Assembly (NCBI RefSeq): GCF_003635115.1
Contig: NZ_RBXJ01000001.1
Coordinates: 1,732,696-1,796,695, forward strand
Reading direction: 5' to 3'
Length of the DNA: 64,000 bases
Origin: Microbacterium sp. AG1240
Lineage (GTDB): Bacteria; Actinomycetota; Actinomycetes; Actinomycetales; Microbacteriaceae
Shown here one piece after another: positions 56,619-64,000 of the stretch. Position 1 is the stretch's first letter. Each line of letters begins with the position of its first letter. Both the position numbers and the translations under genes were made by a program. A model generated the notes under the pieces. The model was not told where the DNA came from, searched no databases, and saw only the letters and a program-made list of their open reading frames with translations.

Positions 56619-58286
56619 TCAGGCTCCCCTGATCGGGATCACGAGCTGCGCGTCGTACCGTCCGCCGGTGTGGACGATCTGGGGCCCGCGGTTGATATCG
56701 GTCTCGTGCCGGGCGTGGACGAGCGGCTTCGGATAGTGCTTGATGTCATGCCCCTGCACGACGAAGACGAGACTGTCCCCCGCCGCGAACCGGGTTCCCG
56801 AGGGCAGGATCTCGATCTCCACCCGTGTGGGATGCCCCTCCTCGAGAGGGAGGGCTCGGCGATGCGCGAGCACGGGGAGGTACTCGGTCGAGCGTTCGAC
56901 GTCGAGTTCACGGTGTGAGGCGCGCAACCAGCCGAGCGCTACGGGTCCGTCTTCGAACTGGGCGTAGTACGCGAACGGCACGATCTCGCCATGCGCGTCT
57001 CGCTTGAACAGTCCGACGAAGATGTCCATGTCGGATGCGTCGGGGGCCTCCACGTGCAGGATCGCCCGGGCGTGGCCCACGACGTCCACCGCGTCGGCGA
57101 AGCGGTGCTCGAAGACGACCCGCTCGGGCAGGAACGGGTCGCCGAGGCCGTGGTACGACGCGGTCGCCTCCGCAGACACGAGGTCGTGGCGCATCGCGCC
57201 CGTCGCGGCATCGAGGTGCAGCGCACGGTATTCGACCTCCGGCAGAGGCCAGTCGGCACCGTCGACGAACGACCCGACGCCGTAGTGCTCGCGCAGCTCG
57301 ACGCGCACGCGGGGCCACGACTCGAGACCGGATGACTTCTCGAGCAGGAAGTGGTCGAAGAACTGCGCCTGCATCTCGACCATCTCGGGACGGTAGTACT
57401 CCGCCCACTTCTTCGCGCCGTGCACGTACAGCCACTTCTGCGGTGATGAGATCCGACGGAACCCTTCGAGCGTGCCGCGGGTGTGGAGCCCCTGGTCGGT
57501 CCACGAGGCGACGACGAACGCCGGCACGGTGACAGCCTCGAGGTCAGCCGCCTTCGACGCCCAGAAGTCGTCGAAGAACGGATGCTCGCGGTCTTCGCGT
57601 TCGAGGTCTTCGATCTCGCCCGTCGCGGCACCCCACCGTTCCCAGATGTAGGGCCAGAACGAGGTCTCGGGGATGCCGCCGTGCCGCGCCACCTCGCGAT
57701 AGGTGTCGCTCCAGCCCTCCCAGGGGTTGATGGCCGCAAGGTGCGGCGGGGTGAGGCCGGCCACCCGCCACTGCGCGACGGTGAGGTAGGAGACGCCGGT
57801 GAGGCCGACTCTGCCGTTCGACCAGGGTCGGGTGCCCGCCCACTCGATGAGGTCGGCGAAGTCCTCGGCCTCCTCCGGCGATGCGTACGAGGCCGGTCCT
57901 TTCGCGTACCAGGTGCCGGGGATGTCGGCGATGACCAGCGCGTACCCACGCGGCACCCAGAAGACGGGGTCGGGGCCCTCGAACGTGGTGAGTCCGCTCA
58001 TCCACTCGGGTTTCGCCCCGCTGGTCGGGTAGATCTGACCGATGGGCGCGGGGTCGTGCTTGCCGTAGGGCGACCAGGCGATGATCACCCCGGCGGGTTC
58101 GCCCGACTCGGGGCGGTAGACGTCGGCCTGCACCGTGCGACCGGCGCGCGTCTCGATCTCCTGGTCGCGGTCGATGAGCATGCCGGGCGCGGTCTCCTGA
58201 CGCGGCTTCGGCGGCACACCCCGCCTCGATTCCGGGGTGCTGCGCGGTGGGCGGGTCGGGTAGGGGAAGTCTTCGGAAGGGGACAT
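56619..58286 (-). CDS. CocE/NonD-family alpha/beta hydrolase (X-Pro dipeptidyl-peptidase S15-like)
   Basis: The 555-residue protein has the alpha/beta-hydrolase core, with Ser166 in GLTGVSYLTVAQW as the nucleophile, a cap domain, and a C-terminal jelly-roll with MRHDLVSAEATASYHG and VFVVQGHDIKHYP. The catalytic Asp and His are placed by family, not identified safely. No signal peptide, so it is cytoplasmic. Substrates (esters or peptides) are unknown. It is divergent from the metalloprotease-like gene, with 81 bp between them. Confidence 0.86.
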   Translation of the reverse strand: MSPSEDFPYPTRPPRSTPESRRGVPPKPRQETAPGMLIDRDQEIETRAGRTVQADVYRPESGEPAGVIIAWSPYGKHDPAPIGQIYPTSGAKPEWMSGLTTFEGPDPVFWVPRGYALVIADIPGTWYAKGPASYASPEEAEDFADLIEWAGTRPWSNGRVGLTGVSYLTVAQWRVAGLTPPHLAAINPWEGWSDTYREVARHGGIPETSFWPYIWERWGAATGEIEDLEREDREHPFFDDFWASKAADLEAVTVPAFVVASWTDQGLHTRGTLEGFRRISSPQKWLYVHGAKKWAEYYRPEMVEMQAQFFDHFLLEKSSGLESWPRVRVELREHYGVGSFVDGADWPLPEVEYRALHLDAATGAMRHDLVSAEATASYHGLGDPFLPERVVFEHRFADAVDVVGHARAILHVEAPDASDMDIFVGLFKRDAHGEIVPFAYYAQFEDGPVALGWLRASHRELDVERSTEYLPVLAHRRALPLEEGHPTRVEIEILPSGTRFAAGDSLVFVVQGHDIKHYPKPLVHARHETDINRGPQIVHTGGRYDAQLVIPIRGA

Positions 58287-58329
58287 CGGCGTCCTTTCGT
58301 CTCGGCCACCCTACGACCGCGAGGGCTTC

Positions 58330-58360
58330 TTGACCCTGACGCGACGTCAGGCTTTACCGT
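58330..58360 (+). promoter_or_regulatory. MerR-type promoter with 19-bp spacer before the DUF2268-like gene
   Basis: TTGACC at 58330-58335 and TACCGT at 58355-58360 are 19 bp apart, the over-long spacing of MerR-activated promoters. Between them CCTGAC-GCGAC-GTCAGG (58335-58351) is an inverted repeat centred in the spacer. The nearby MerR/TipAS regulator gene is the probable activator. The predicted start site would be at or near the ATG at 58368, so the transcript may be leaderless. Confidence 0.6.
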
Positions 58361-58367
58361 GAGCGGC

Positions 58368-59252
58368 ATGACGATCACGGTTCTCGACACGGCCCGGGGT
58401 ATTGCATCGGTTCTGGATGCCAGCCCCTCCCAGCGGGCGGAGGTGCTCCGCGGCGTGCTCACGCCGATGGAGGGTATGTTCCGATACTTCCCCGGGGAGG
58501 TCGACCTCGTCGCTCTCCACGCGATGAGCTCGGGCTTTCCCGTCGACGAGCGCGCGGCGGAGGTGCGTGACGCCCTGTCGCGGCTCGTGGACGCCGACGC
58601 GTGGGGGCGCACGGAACGCGCGCTGCGGGAGGCGCTCGACACCCAGACGGCCGCGACGCCGGGCATCACGGTTCCCGACATCACGTTCCTGCTGATGCTC
58701 GGTGACCCCGGTGCCGCGTACTTCATGGGGCCCTCGCGCGGGTTCAGCGGCAACGGGAGTGTGACGGGATACATCTCGATCACGCTCTGGCCCACCGACG
58801 AGAACCTTGACCGTCTCGAAGCCGCCGCCGTCCACGAACTGCAGCACAATCTTCGCTACGCGCCGGGTGGCGTCGTGTGGGATCCGGCGACGGTCGTCGT
58901 CGGGGAGCAGGTCGTGTCGGAGGGACTGGCCGATGCCTTCGCCCGGCAGCTGTACGGCGATCTCGGGTACACCCCGTTCGGCGTCCCCCACCTCGCGGAC
59001 GAAGCGGTGTTCGACAAGGTAGTCACCGGTCTCGACGTGGGCGGGATGCACAACTTCGCCGCGTGGGTGCACGGCGACGAGGCCGCCTCGCTTTTCGGCG
59101 GCACGCCCGTCGGACTGCCGACCGCCGCCGGGTACGCGGTCGGAAACCGCTTCGTCGACGCCTATCTCGCCGAGACCGGTCTCACGGCGGCTGAAGCTCT
59201 GCACGTGCCGAGCGCCGAGGTCATCGACGTCGCACTGCGCGTTCTGCGCTGA
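58368..59252 (+). CDS. DUF2268-like predicted zinc-dependent protease
   Basis: The 294-residue protein has HELQH at residues 156-160 as a zinc-binding HExxH motif, and VVSEGLAD with Glu185 as the likely third ligand, giving a gluzincin-like arrangement found in DUF2268 proteins. There is no signal peptide. The ATG at 58368 was chosen on the MTITVLDTARG N-terminus; the frame is open upstream for hundreds of codons only as an antisense shadow of the CocE gene. It is preceded by a MerR-type promoter and converges with the MerR/TipAS gene 19 bp away. Substrate unknown. Confidence 0.82.
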   Translation: MTITVLDTARGIASVLDASPSQRAEVLRGVLTPMEGMFRYFPGEVDLVALHAMSSGFPVDERAAEVRDALSRLVDADAWGRTERALREALDTQTAATPGITVPDITFLLMLGDPGAAYFMGPSRGFSGNGSVTGYISITLWPTDENLDRLEAAAVHELQHNLRYAPGGVVWDPATVVVGEQVVSEGLADAFARQLYGDLGYTPFGVPHLADEAVFDKVVTGLDVGGMHNFAAWVHGDEAASLFGGTPVGLPTAAGYAVGNRFVDAYLAETGLTAAEALHVPSAEVIDVALRVLR

Positions 59253-59271
59253 ACGGGCCACGCGCGGCCGA

Positions 59272-60075
59272 TCACTCCCAGTTCGCCGTCGCCGGGTCGA
59301 CGCCGTGCGCTCTCGCGTTGGCCTCGACGACCTCTCCCACCCACGCGGCGAGCCCCGGCTCCTCGTCGTCGAAGGTCGCCGCGAACCCGGGTTCGGTGAC
59401 GTAGCGTCTCGCGACCAGCACGTGCATCGACACGGTGCAGTGGAAGTACTCCCCGAGGGCGGCGCGGTGGCGCTCCGCAAGAACGTTCGCCGTGTCACTG
59501 CCCGGCACGATGCCGCGGCGTTTCGCCGCCGCGAGGGCGGCGATCGCGTCGTTCATCGCCCCGGTGACGTCGCGCCAGTCGTCGGCCGAGCGGCCGGCCG
59601 ATCTTTCGGAGTATTCGGCCCACTGGGCGGTGTCACCCCACATCTCGCGTGCGGCGGCACTCCATCCGGAGTCCCACGCCGCACCGAAGACCTCGGTCTG
59701 CTCCGCCTCGTCGAGGAGCACACCCTCTCGGTCGGCCGCGACGAGCCGGTCGACATCGTCCACCAGGTTCTGCAGCTCCGCGATCTTGTCGACGATCGCG
59801 GAGCGTCGGCGGGCGAGCTCGGCCCGGCGCTTCGCGGCATCGGCGGTCAGCAACGCGGACACGTCGTGCAGCGCGACCCCCAGCTCACGGAACAGCAGCA
59901 CCCGCCGCAGGCGCGCCACGTCGGCCGGGAGGTAGCTGCGATACCCGTTCGCGCTGCGACCCGACGGCCCGGCCACCCCGAGCGCGTCCCAGTGGTGCAA
60001 GGTGCGCACCGATACTCCGAGCCGTCGCGCCACCGTGCCGATGCGTTCGCCGTCGCGGGCGTCGGAAGCATCCAT
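59272..60075 (-). CDS. MerR-family regulator with TipAS drug-recognition domain
   Basis: The 267-residue regulator has a MerR winged helix (RIGTVARRLGVSVRTLHHWD, then GYRSYLPADVARLRRVLLF), a coiled-coil linker and a C-terminal TipAS domain (about 140-267: EMWGDTAQWAEYSERSAG, HCTVSMHVLVARRYV). TipAL-type regulators bind thiopeptide-like ligands and activate promoters with long spacers. The start is ATG at 60075 (MDASDAR); an upstream M at 60105 is possible. The convergent DUF2268-like gene has a MerR-type promoter, which is its likely target. Confidence 0.9.
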   Translation of the reverse strand: MDASDARDGERIGTVARRLGVSVRTLHHWDALGVAGPSGRSANGYRSYLPADVARLRRVLLFRELGVALHDVSALLTADAAKRRAELARRRSAIVDKIAELQNLVDDVDRLVAADREGVLLDEAEQTEVFGAAWDSGWSAAAREMWGDTAQWAEYSERSAGRSADDWRDVTGAMNDAIAALAAAKRRGIVPGSDTANVLAERHRAALGEYFHCTVSMHVLVARRYVTEPGFAATFDDEEPGLAAWVGEVVEANARAHGVDPATANWE

Positions 60076-60107
60076 CACTCCATCATGTCGAGCGACTGCG
60101 CGCACGA

Positions 60108-60139
60108 CGAACCCCCGCCGAGTGGTCGGCGGGGGTTCG
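60108..60139 (-). terminator. Terminator after the secreted hypothetical protein gene
   Basis: CGAACCCCCGCCGA and its complement form a 14-bp perfect stem with a 4-base loop, 11 bp past the stop of the gene at 60151-61005 and upstream of the MerR gene. Confidence 0.8.
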
Positions 60140-60150
60140 CGGAGCGGGTG

Positions 60151-61005
60151 TCAGCCGCCGATGGGGGTGGGGTTACCGGGGTTCGGGGGCACAGGGAGCG
60201 AGCCGTTGATGCGGTTCTGCGCCTGGCACTTGCTCGTGCAGTTGGTCGCTCCCGCCGAGAGCTCGATGGCGTCTTCGCCGAGCACGCCGCCCATGCGTCC
60301 ACCGGACTGCACGAGCCACTTCGTGACCGTGGCGGTCTGCAGGGTCTTCGTGGCGACCTGCGGGCTGTCTTTTCCGAGAAGCATCTGGTGCGCGGCCGTT
60401 CCCGAGGTGACCGCGTCGGTGCCGTCACCGAAGTTGATCTTGCCGGTGAACTCGTTGACGAAGTAGAACAGGCCCGGGCCCAGCGTGTGCACGATCTCGA
60501 CGGGGGCGGCGAACTCAGGCTCCATCTGGAAGATTCCGCCCTGCGCGCCGTCTTTCGCCTGCACCTTGAGCTTGCCGGCCGATGTCTCGAGGATCGCGAC
60601 CAGCGAGTCGTCTTTGACCTCGAGCCGTGACAGTCGTGCTCCCGCGCGCTGGGCCGCCGTGAGGGTCGGCACCTTCGAGGCGAACACCACGGTCGGCGCG
60701 GCGACCATGCGCTGCGTGTCGGGCGCGCCGGTGAGCGTGTAGTCGTAGACGCCGAAGGTCGCGGGGTCGATCGTGAAGGTGTTGTTGCGACCGGTGACGA
60801 CGATGGGACCCGACAGCGCGACATCGCGCAGTTTGGTCTCCTTGCCGGCTGCGGCGTTGTAGGTGGTTCCGTTCACGGTGACCGCGTAGTCGCCGCCGAC
60901 CGAGGTCGTCTTGGCTCCGGCGGGAGCGGCGAACAGCATGCCGGCGCTTGCGACCAGGACCGTGGCCAGAATCGCGGTGGATCTCTTCATTGTGTGGATG
61001 CCCAT
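60151..61005 (-). CDS. Secreted protein of unknown function, divergent from a two-component operon
   Basis: The 284-residue product has a signal peptide (MGIHTMKRSTAILATVLVAS ... cleavage near APAGA-KTT, about residue 31). The mature part has a compact pattern of beta-strand-like segments, TGRNNTFTIDPATFGVYDYT, VDFASKVPTLTAAQ-like region and EFAAPVEIVHTLGPGLFYFV, and near the C-terminus a CTSKC pair. No known domain is recognised. The ATG at 61005 has a clear ACGAGG five to nine bases upstream, better than the inner ATG at 60990. It is divergent from the secreted low-complexity protein/kinase/regulator operon and shares the palindrome at 61071-61094. Confidence 0.72.
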   Translation of the reverse strand: MGIHTMKRSTAILATVLVASAGMLFAAPAGAKTTSVGGDYAVTVNGTTYNAAAGKETKLRDVALSGPIVVTGRNNTFTIDPATFGVYDYTLTGAPDTQRMVAAPTVVFASKVPTLTAAQRAGARLSRLEVKDDSLVAILETSAGKLKVQAKDGAQGGIFQMEPEFAAPVEIVHTLGPGLFYFVNEFTGKINFGDGTDAVTSGTAAHQMLLGKDSPQVATKTLQTATVTKWLVQSGGRMGGVLGEDAIELSAGATNCTSKCQAQNRINGSLPVPPNPGNPTPIGG

Positions 61006-61070
61006 GAGTGCCTCGTTTCGTCAGGTGAGCTGAGACGACTCTCCGGTCGACCCGCGGGACGCGGCAATGC

Positions 61071-61094
61071 GACCTTGGTCGTACGACCAAGGTC
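61071..61094. promoter_or_regulatory. Perfect 24-bp palindrome in the divergent promoter region
   Basis: The half-site GACCTTGGTCGT is followed immediately by its exact complement ACGACCAAGGTC, with no spacer. It lies 66 bp upstream of the secreted protein start and 101 bp upstream of the low-complexity protein start, so it can serve both. The adjacent NarL/LuxR-type regulator is the natural candidate for binding. Confidence 0.7.
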
Positions 61095-61194
61095 TGATCG
61101 ACGCGTCCGCGGTCGCGGAAGGAAGGTGGGTCGAGGTGGCCCGGTGGTTCGCGATCACGTGAGCTCGGGTGACAATGAGCGAAGGACGGATGCT

Positions 61195-61710
61195 ATGAAG
61201 AATCGAATCCTCGTCGGTGCGGCGGCTCTCGCTCTCGCGGCCGTGCCCGCCATCGTCGGGCTGTGGGGCAATGCCTCGTTCGCCGAGTCGGTGCCCGTTC
61301 GCGTGCCCGCCTCCGGCCAGGTGGTGTCACCGACTCCGACGTCGCGCCCCTCCTCGTCGCCGACGTCGACACCCGACGACACCGGCGGCGAGGTGCCCGG
61401 CGACCAGCGCACCGAGCCCGGCGACGACCGGGGCGCGCGGCCGGTCGCGCCTTCGCCGTCGTCGGTCGACGACAACGGCGGCGAGGTGCCCCGCGACCAG
61501 CGCACCGAGCCCGGCGACGACCGCGGTGGGCCATCGGGGGGCGACGGTGGGGGCGGCGACGAGTCCGGGAACAGCAGCGGCAGCGGCCACGACGACGGTG
61601 GTCACGGTGGCGACGACGACGGTGGCGGTCACGGTGGCGGTCACGATGGCGGCGGTCACGGCGGCGAGGACAACGGCGGCGACGACGGCGGCCATGGCGG
61701 GGACGACTGA
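61195..61710 (+). CDS. Secreted Asp/Gly/His-rich low-complexity protein upstream of a sensor kinase
   Basis: The 171-residue protein has a signal peptide (MKNRILVGAAALALAAVPAI, cleavage near SFAES), a Pro/Ser/Thr-rich linker, two near-identical repeats (TGGEVPGDQRTEPGDDRG and NGGEVPRDQRTEPGDDRG) and a long C-terminal tail of Gly, Asp and His that could bind divalent metals. GAAGGA precedes the ATG. Its TGA is followed at once by the GTG of the histidine kinase gene, so they are co-transcribed and likely co-translated. The role as a ligand-scavenging or signal protein is inference. Confidence 0.8.
   Translation: MKNRILVGAAALALAAVPAIVGLWGNASFAESVPVRVPASGQVVSPTPTSRPSSSPTSTPDDTGGEVPGDQRTEPGDDRGARPVAPSPSSVDDNGGEVPRDQRTEPGDDRGGPSGGDGGGGDESGNSSGSGHDDGGHGGDDDGGGHGGGHDGGGHGGEDNGGDDGGHGGDD
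61374..61523 (+). repeat. 57-bp direct repeat encoding the DQRTEPGDD units
   Basis: Segments 61374-61430 and 61467-61523 are 57 bp long with two mismatches, period 93 bp. They encode the two repeated protein units; one mismatch exchanges Gly for Arg. Base-level identity suggests a recent duplication. Confidence 0.85.
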
Positions 61711-63111
61711 GTGGATCACGACGCAGCATCCGCCCCTCGTGTGCCGTGGACGGTTCTCGTCGCGCCCCGGCGCCCCGAAGCGTCGGTGCGACCCCTGTCG
61801 ACACGGGCGGTTCTGCTGCGGTTGCTCGGCGGGCTCGTCGCGGTGCTGATCGCGATCGGAGTGCTCGCGTCGTTCGGTGCGCAGTGGCTCGCCGAGCGCG
61901 AGGCCGTCAACGATGCTGCGAACGTGACCGACGTGCTGGCAGACGCGGTGATCCGGCCGGCGTTGACGACCGCGCTGGCCGACGGCGACCCCGACGCGGT
62001 CGCCGACTTCGATCGCATCGTGCGCGACCAGGTGCTGGGCGCCGCTGTCACGCGCGTGAAGATCTGGAACCCCGAGGGGCGGGTGCTCTATGCCGACGAG
62101 CAGCAGCTCATAGGTCGCACCTTCGAGCTCGACGATGCTCAGCGCGCGGCCCTGGAGACCCCGAGCACCCGCGCCGCCGTGTCGGATCTCTCCGAGGCCG
62201 AGAACGAGTTCGAAGACGTCGACCGGCTGCTCGAGGTGTATCGACCCGTGTGGGCGCCCGACGGGCGCCAGCTGCTGTTCGAGGTGTATCTGCCGTATGA
62301 GCCGGTCGCCGCCCGCTCGGCGGAGCTCTGGCGAGGGTTCGCCGGCGTGACGACCAGCAGCCTGCTGCTGCTGACGGTGCTGGTCTCGCCCATCGTGTGG
62401 GGTCTGCTCACGCGGCTGCGGCGCGGCGAGGTGCGGCGCTCGGAGCTGTTGCAGCAGGCGGTGGATGCCTCCGATGCCGAGCGCCGACGCATCGCGGGCA
62501 CCTTGCACGACGGCCCCGTGCAGGAGTTGGTGGCGACGAGCTTCGCCGCCGAGAGCGCGGCGGATGCGGCGAGCCGCCGCGGCGACGACGACGCGGCCGT
62601 TCGGCTGCGGGAGGTCGCCGGGGCGGTGCGGGGCAATATCCGGGTGCTCCGGTCGCTGCTGGTCGACATCTACCCCGCGAGCCTGAGCGACGCGGGGCTC
62701 GCGCACGCGCTGAACGATCTGACGGCAACGGTGCGGACGCGCGGTGTCACGGTGGAGCTCGACGTGCGCACCCCGCTCGACGACATCGACGATGAACGGC
62801 AGCGGCTGCTGTATCGCGTCTGTCAGGAGGTGCTGCGCAACGCCGTTACGCACGCCGCTCCCTGCACCGTGCGGATCGCCGTACGCGACGAGGACGACAT
62901 GCTGGTGCTGGAGATCGCCGACGACGGGCGCGGTTTCGATCCGGCCCTCGTCGAGCGGGACCCCGGTGACGGGCATCTCGGCACGCGCGTGCTCCGCGAT
63001 CTCGCCACGCACGCCGGCGCCGAGCTCTCTCTCGCGACGGCTCCGGGCGCGGGCACCCGATGGAGACTGAGGGTGCCACCCACAGAAACAGGAAGCGGTG
63101 TTGCGTCGTGA
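61711..63111 (+). CDS. Sensor histidine kinase (NarX/LiaS-like, HisKA_3)
   Basis: The 466-residue kinase has an outer sensory loop between two membrane helices (about 34-58 and 211-233). The HisKA_3 histidine is His266 in RRRIAGTLHDGPVQELVA, followed by NAVTHA and a HATPase_c with DDGRGFDP. The extracellular part includes VTRVKIWNPEGRVLYADEQQ and may bind a small molecule or the secreted partner. Start GTG at 61711, directly after the TGA of the secreted protein gene; its own TGA overlaps the regulator GTG (GTGA). Confidence 0.93.
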   Translation: MDHDAASAPRVPWTVLVAPRRPEASVRPLSTRAVLLRLLGGLVAVLIAIGVLASFGAQWLAEREAVNDAANVTDVLADAVIRPALTTALADGDPDAVADFDRIVRDQVLGAAVTRVKIWNPEGRVLYADEQQLIGRTFELDDAQRAALETPSTRAAVSDLSEAENEFEDVDRLLEVYRPVWAPDGRQLLFEVYLPYEPVAARSAELWRGFAGVTTSSLLLLTVLVSPIVWGLLTRLRRGEVRRSELLQQAVDASDAERRRIAGTLHDGPVQELVATSFAAESAADAASRRGDDDAAVRLREVAGAVRGNIRVLRSLLVDIYPASLSDAGLAHALNDLTATVRTRGVTVELDVRTPLDDIDDERQRLLYRVCQEVLRNAVTHAAPCTVRIAVRDEDDMLVLEIADDGRGFDPALVERDPGDGHLGTRVLRDLATHAGAELSLATAPGAGTRWRLRVPPTETGSGVAS

Positions 63112-63734
63112 TCAGAGTGCTCGTCGTCGATGATCACGCGATGGTGCGGGAGGGTCTGGTGTCGGTGCTGTCGGCCGACGGTGACATCGAGGTCGTCGCG
63201 ACCGCGGCCCACGGGGCGGAGGCGGTCGATGTCGTCGGAGCCTCGCCCGGGTCGGTGGACGTCGTGGTGATGGATCTGTCGATGCCGGTGATGGACGGCA
63301 TCGCGGCAACACGTGCGGTGCGCGCCGCCTCGCCCGGCGTGCGGGTGCTCGTCTTGACGTCGTTCTCGGATCGCGATCGCGTTCGGCGGGCGATCGAGGC
63401 CGGCGCGACGGGATACCAGCTGAAAGACGCGGAGCCCGCGGTGCTGCGCGCGGCCGTGCGGTCGGTCAGCGAAGGCCATGCGCCGCTCGATCCTCGGGTG
63501 GCGGGTGTGCTGCTGTCGCAGAGGGCGGCGGGCGGTTCGACCCTGAGCGCGCGGGAGGAGGAGGTTCTGCGTCTCGTGGCTCGAGGGTTGGCGAACAAGC
63601 AGATCGGTGCCGAGCTGGTCATCTCGGAGCGCACGGTCAAGGCGCACCTGGGCAGCATCTTCCGTCAGATCGGGGTCGCCGATCGCACGAGCGCCGCGAT
63701 GTGGGCGCGGGACAACCTCCCGTCGGACGCCTGA
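63108..63734 (+). CDS. NarL/LuxR-family response regulator
   Basis: The 208-residue protein has a receiver domain with acidic residues DD (8-9), Asp56 in VVMDLSMPVMDG as phosphorylation site, and Lys106 in GYQLKDAEP. A LuxR-type helix-turn-helix lies at about 146-205 (LSAREEEVLRLVARGLANKQ then SERTVKAHLGSIFRQ). GTG start at 63108 overlaps the kinase stop. It is the expected output of the kinase and the candidate binder of the palindrome 2 kb upstream. Confidence 0.95.
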   Translation: MIRVLVVDDHAMVREGLVSVLSADGDIEVVATAAHGAEAVDVVGASPGSVDVVVMDLSMPVMDGIAATRAVRAASPGVRVLVLTSFSDRDRVRRAIEAGATGYQLKDAEPAVLRAAVRSVSEGHAPLDPRVAGVLLSQRAAGGSTLSAREEEVLRLVARGLANKQIGAELVISERTVKAHLGSIFRQIGVADRTSAAMWARDNLPSDA

Positions 63735-63806
63735 CCGGGCGAGGAATGCGCCGAGCCCACCGCGCCGCAGCGGACCCAACCATGGGCACGGGTCAGAGGG
63801 CGCGGG

Positions 63807-64000
63807 TCAGAAGGGTGCGGTGCTCTCGGTTGGGTGATAGTGGTCGGGTGCGGGTCGGAAGACGGGGACTTTCCGTTCTGGTCGCACGATGAATCGTCTG
63901 CCGCCGGGGGATGCCCATTCGAGTGCGCCGCCGCTGTCGGGGATCGGTGTGACTCTCCACCCGCCGTGGTGCTTGATGGTGTGGTGCCCGACGCATAGTG
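63807..64000 (-). CDS. HNH endonuclease/DUF222-type protein, C-terminal end (partial)
   Basis: On the minus strand a frame is open from the right edge to a TGA at 63809-63807, encoding 63 residues. It contains CVGHHTIKHHGGWRVTPIPD and the following PGGRRFIVRPERKVPVFRP, the typical tail of actinobacterial DUF222/HNH endonuclease proteins. The N-terminal DUF222 and HNH motif would lie beyond the window. The family is multi-copy in these genomes and its role is unclear. Confidence 0.8.
   Translation of the reverse strand, partial: LCVGHHTIKHHGGWRVTPIPDSGGALEWASPGGRRFIVRPERKVPVFRPAPDHYHPTESTAPF

Overview
The window is a high-GC actinobacterial chromosome segment, most likely from Microbacterium or a close relative in the Microbacteriaceae. 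Evidence: RbpA, WhiA and OpcA are present; the SUF cluster is of sufB-sufD-sufC type; the order tkt-tal-pgi-zwf-opcA-pgl and the block gap-pgk-tpiA-secG-rbpA are actinobacterial; GTG starts and 1-4 bp stop/start overlaps are frequent. The species call is inference from gene content and protein sequence, not from a database search. No rRNA, tRNA, CRISPR array, insertion sequence or prophage was seen, and no gene-free stretch exceeds about 280 bp.

Layout. 1-3826 (minus): siderophore use (FecCD permease running off the left edge, siderophore-interacting reductase, a DtxR/IdeR-type iron box), an MFS exporter and a MalY/PatB-type C-S lyase. 3871-7983 (minus): Fe-S assembly operon sufB-sufD-Rieske ferredoxin-sufC-sufT without a cysteine desulfurase. 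8232-10772: heme A synthase ctaA and heme O synthase ctaB, converging around a small membrane protein and a strong bidirectional terminator. 10992-19117 (plus): transketolase/oxidative pentose phosphate operon, tightly coupled. 19124-20808: divergent SDR/TetR pair with a palindromic operator candidate. 20876-24549 (minus): gap-pgk-tpiA-secG-rbpA. 24653-34980 (minus): sodA, whiA, rapZ, uvrC, uvrA, a MarR/small zinc-ribbon pair, uvrB. 35021-45002: coaE and rpsA, separated here by an accessory block (orphan receiver, degenerate GGDEF protein, PAS histidine kinase, two MFS transporters, GIY-YIG protein, Nei glycosylase). 45172-50886: CoA pyrophosphatase, secreted transglycosylase-like protein, and a methyltransferase-FecE/FecB/FecCD cassette with a Fur/Zur-like palindrome. 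51009-55207: UbiB-type kinase, PadR regulator, DGPF/YCII protein and an ECF42-like sigma factor. 55215-60075: hypothetical membrane protein, CocE/NonD hydrolase, DUF2268-like metalloprotease with a MerR-type promoter, TipAS-type MerR regulator. 60151-63734: a secreted protein divergent from an operon of a secreted Asp/Gly/His-rich protein and a NarL-type two-component system, with a perfect 24-bp palindrome between them. 63807-64000: C-terminus of an HNH/DUF222-type endonuclease.

Working together: the housekeeping part covers glycolysis, the pentose phosphate pathway, heme a maturation, Fe-S assembly and nucleotide excision repair. The least familiar parts are the 60-64 kb secreted-protein/two-component module with its palindrome, the TipAS-MerR/DUF2268 pair with a possibly leaderless 19-bp-spacer promoter, and the methyltransferase/FecBCD-like cassette with a metalloregulator-like box.
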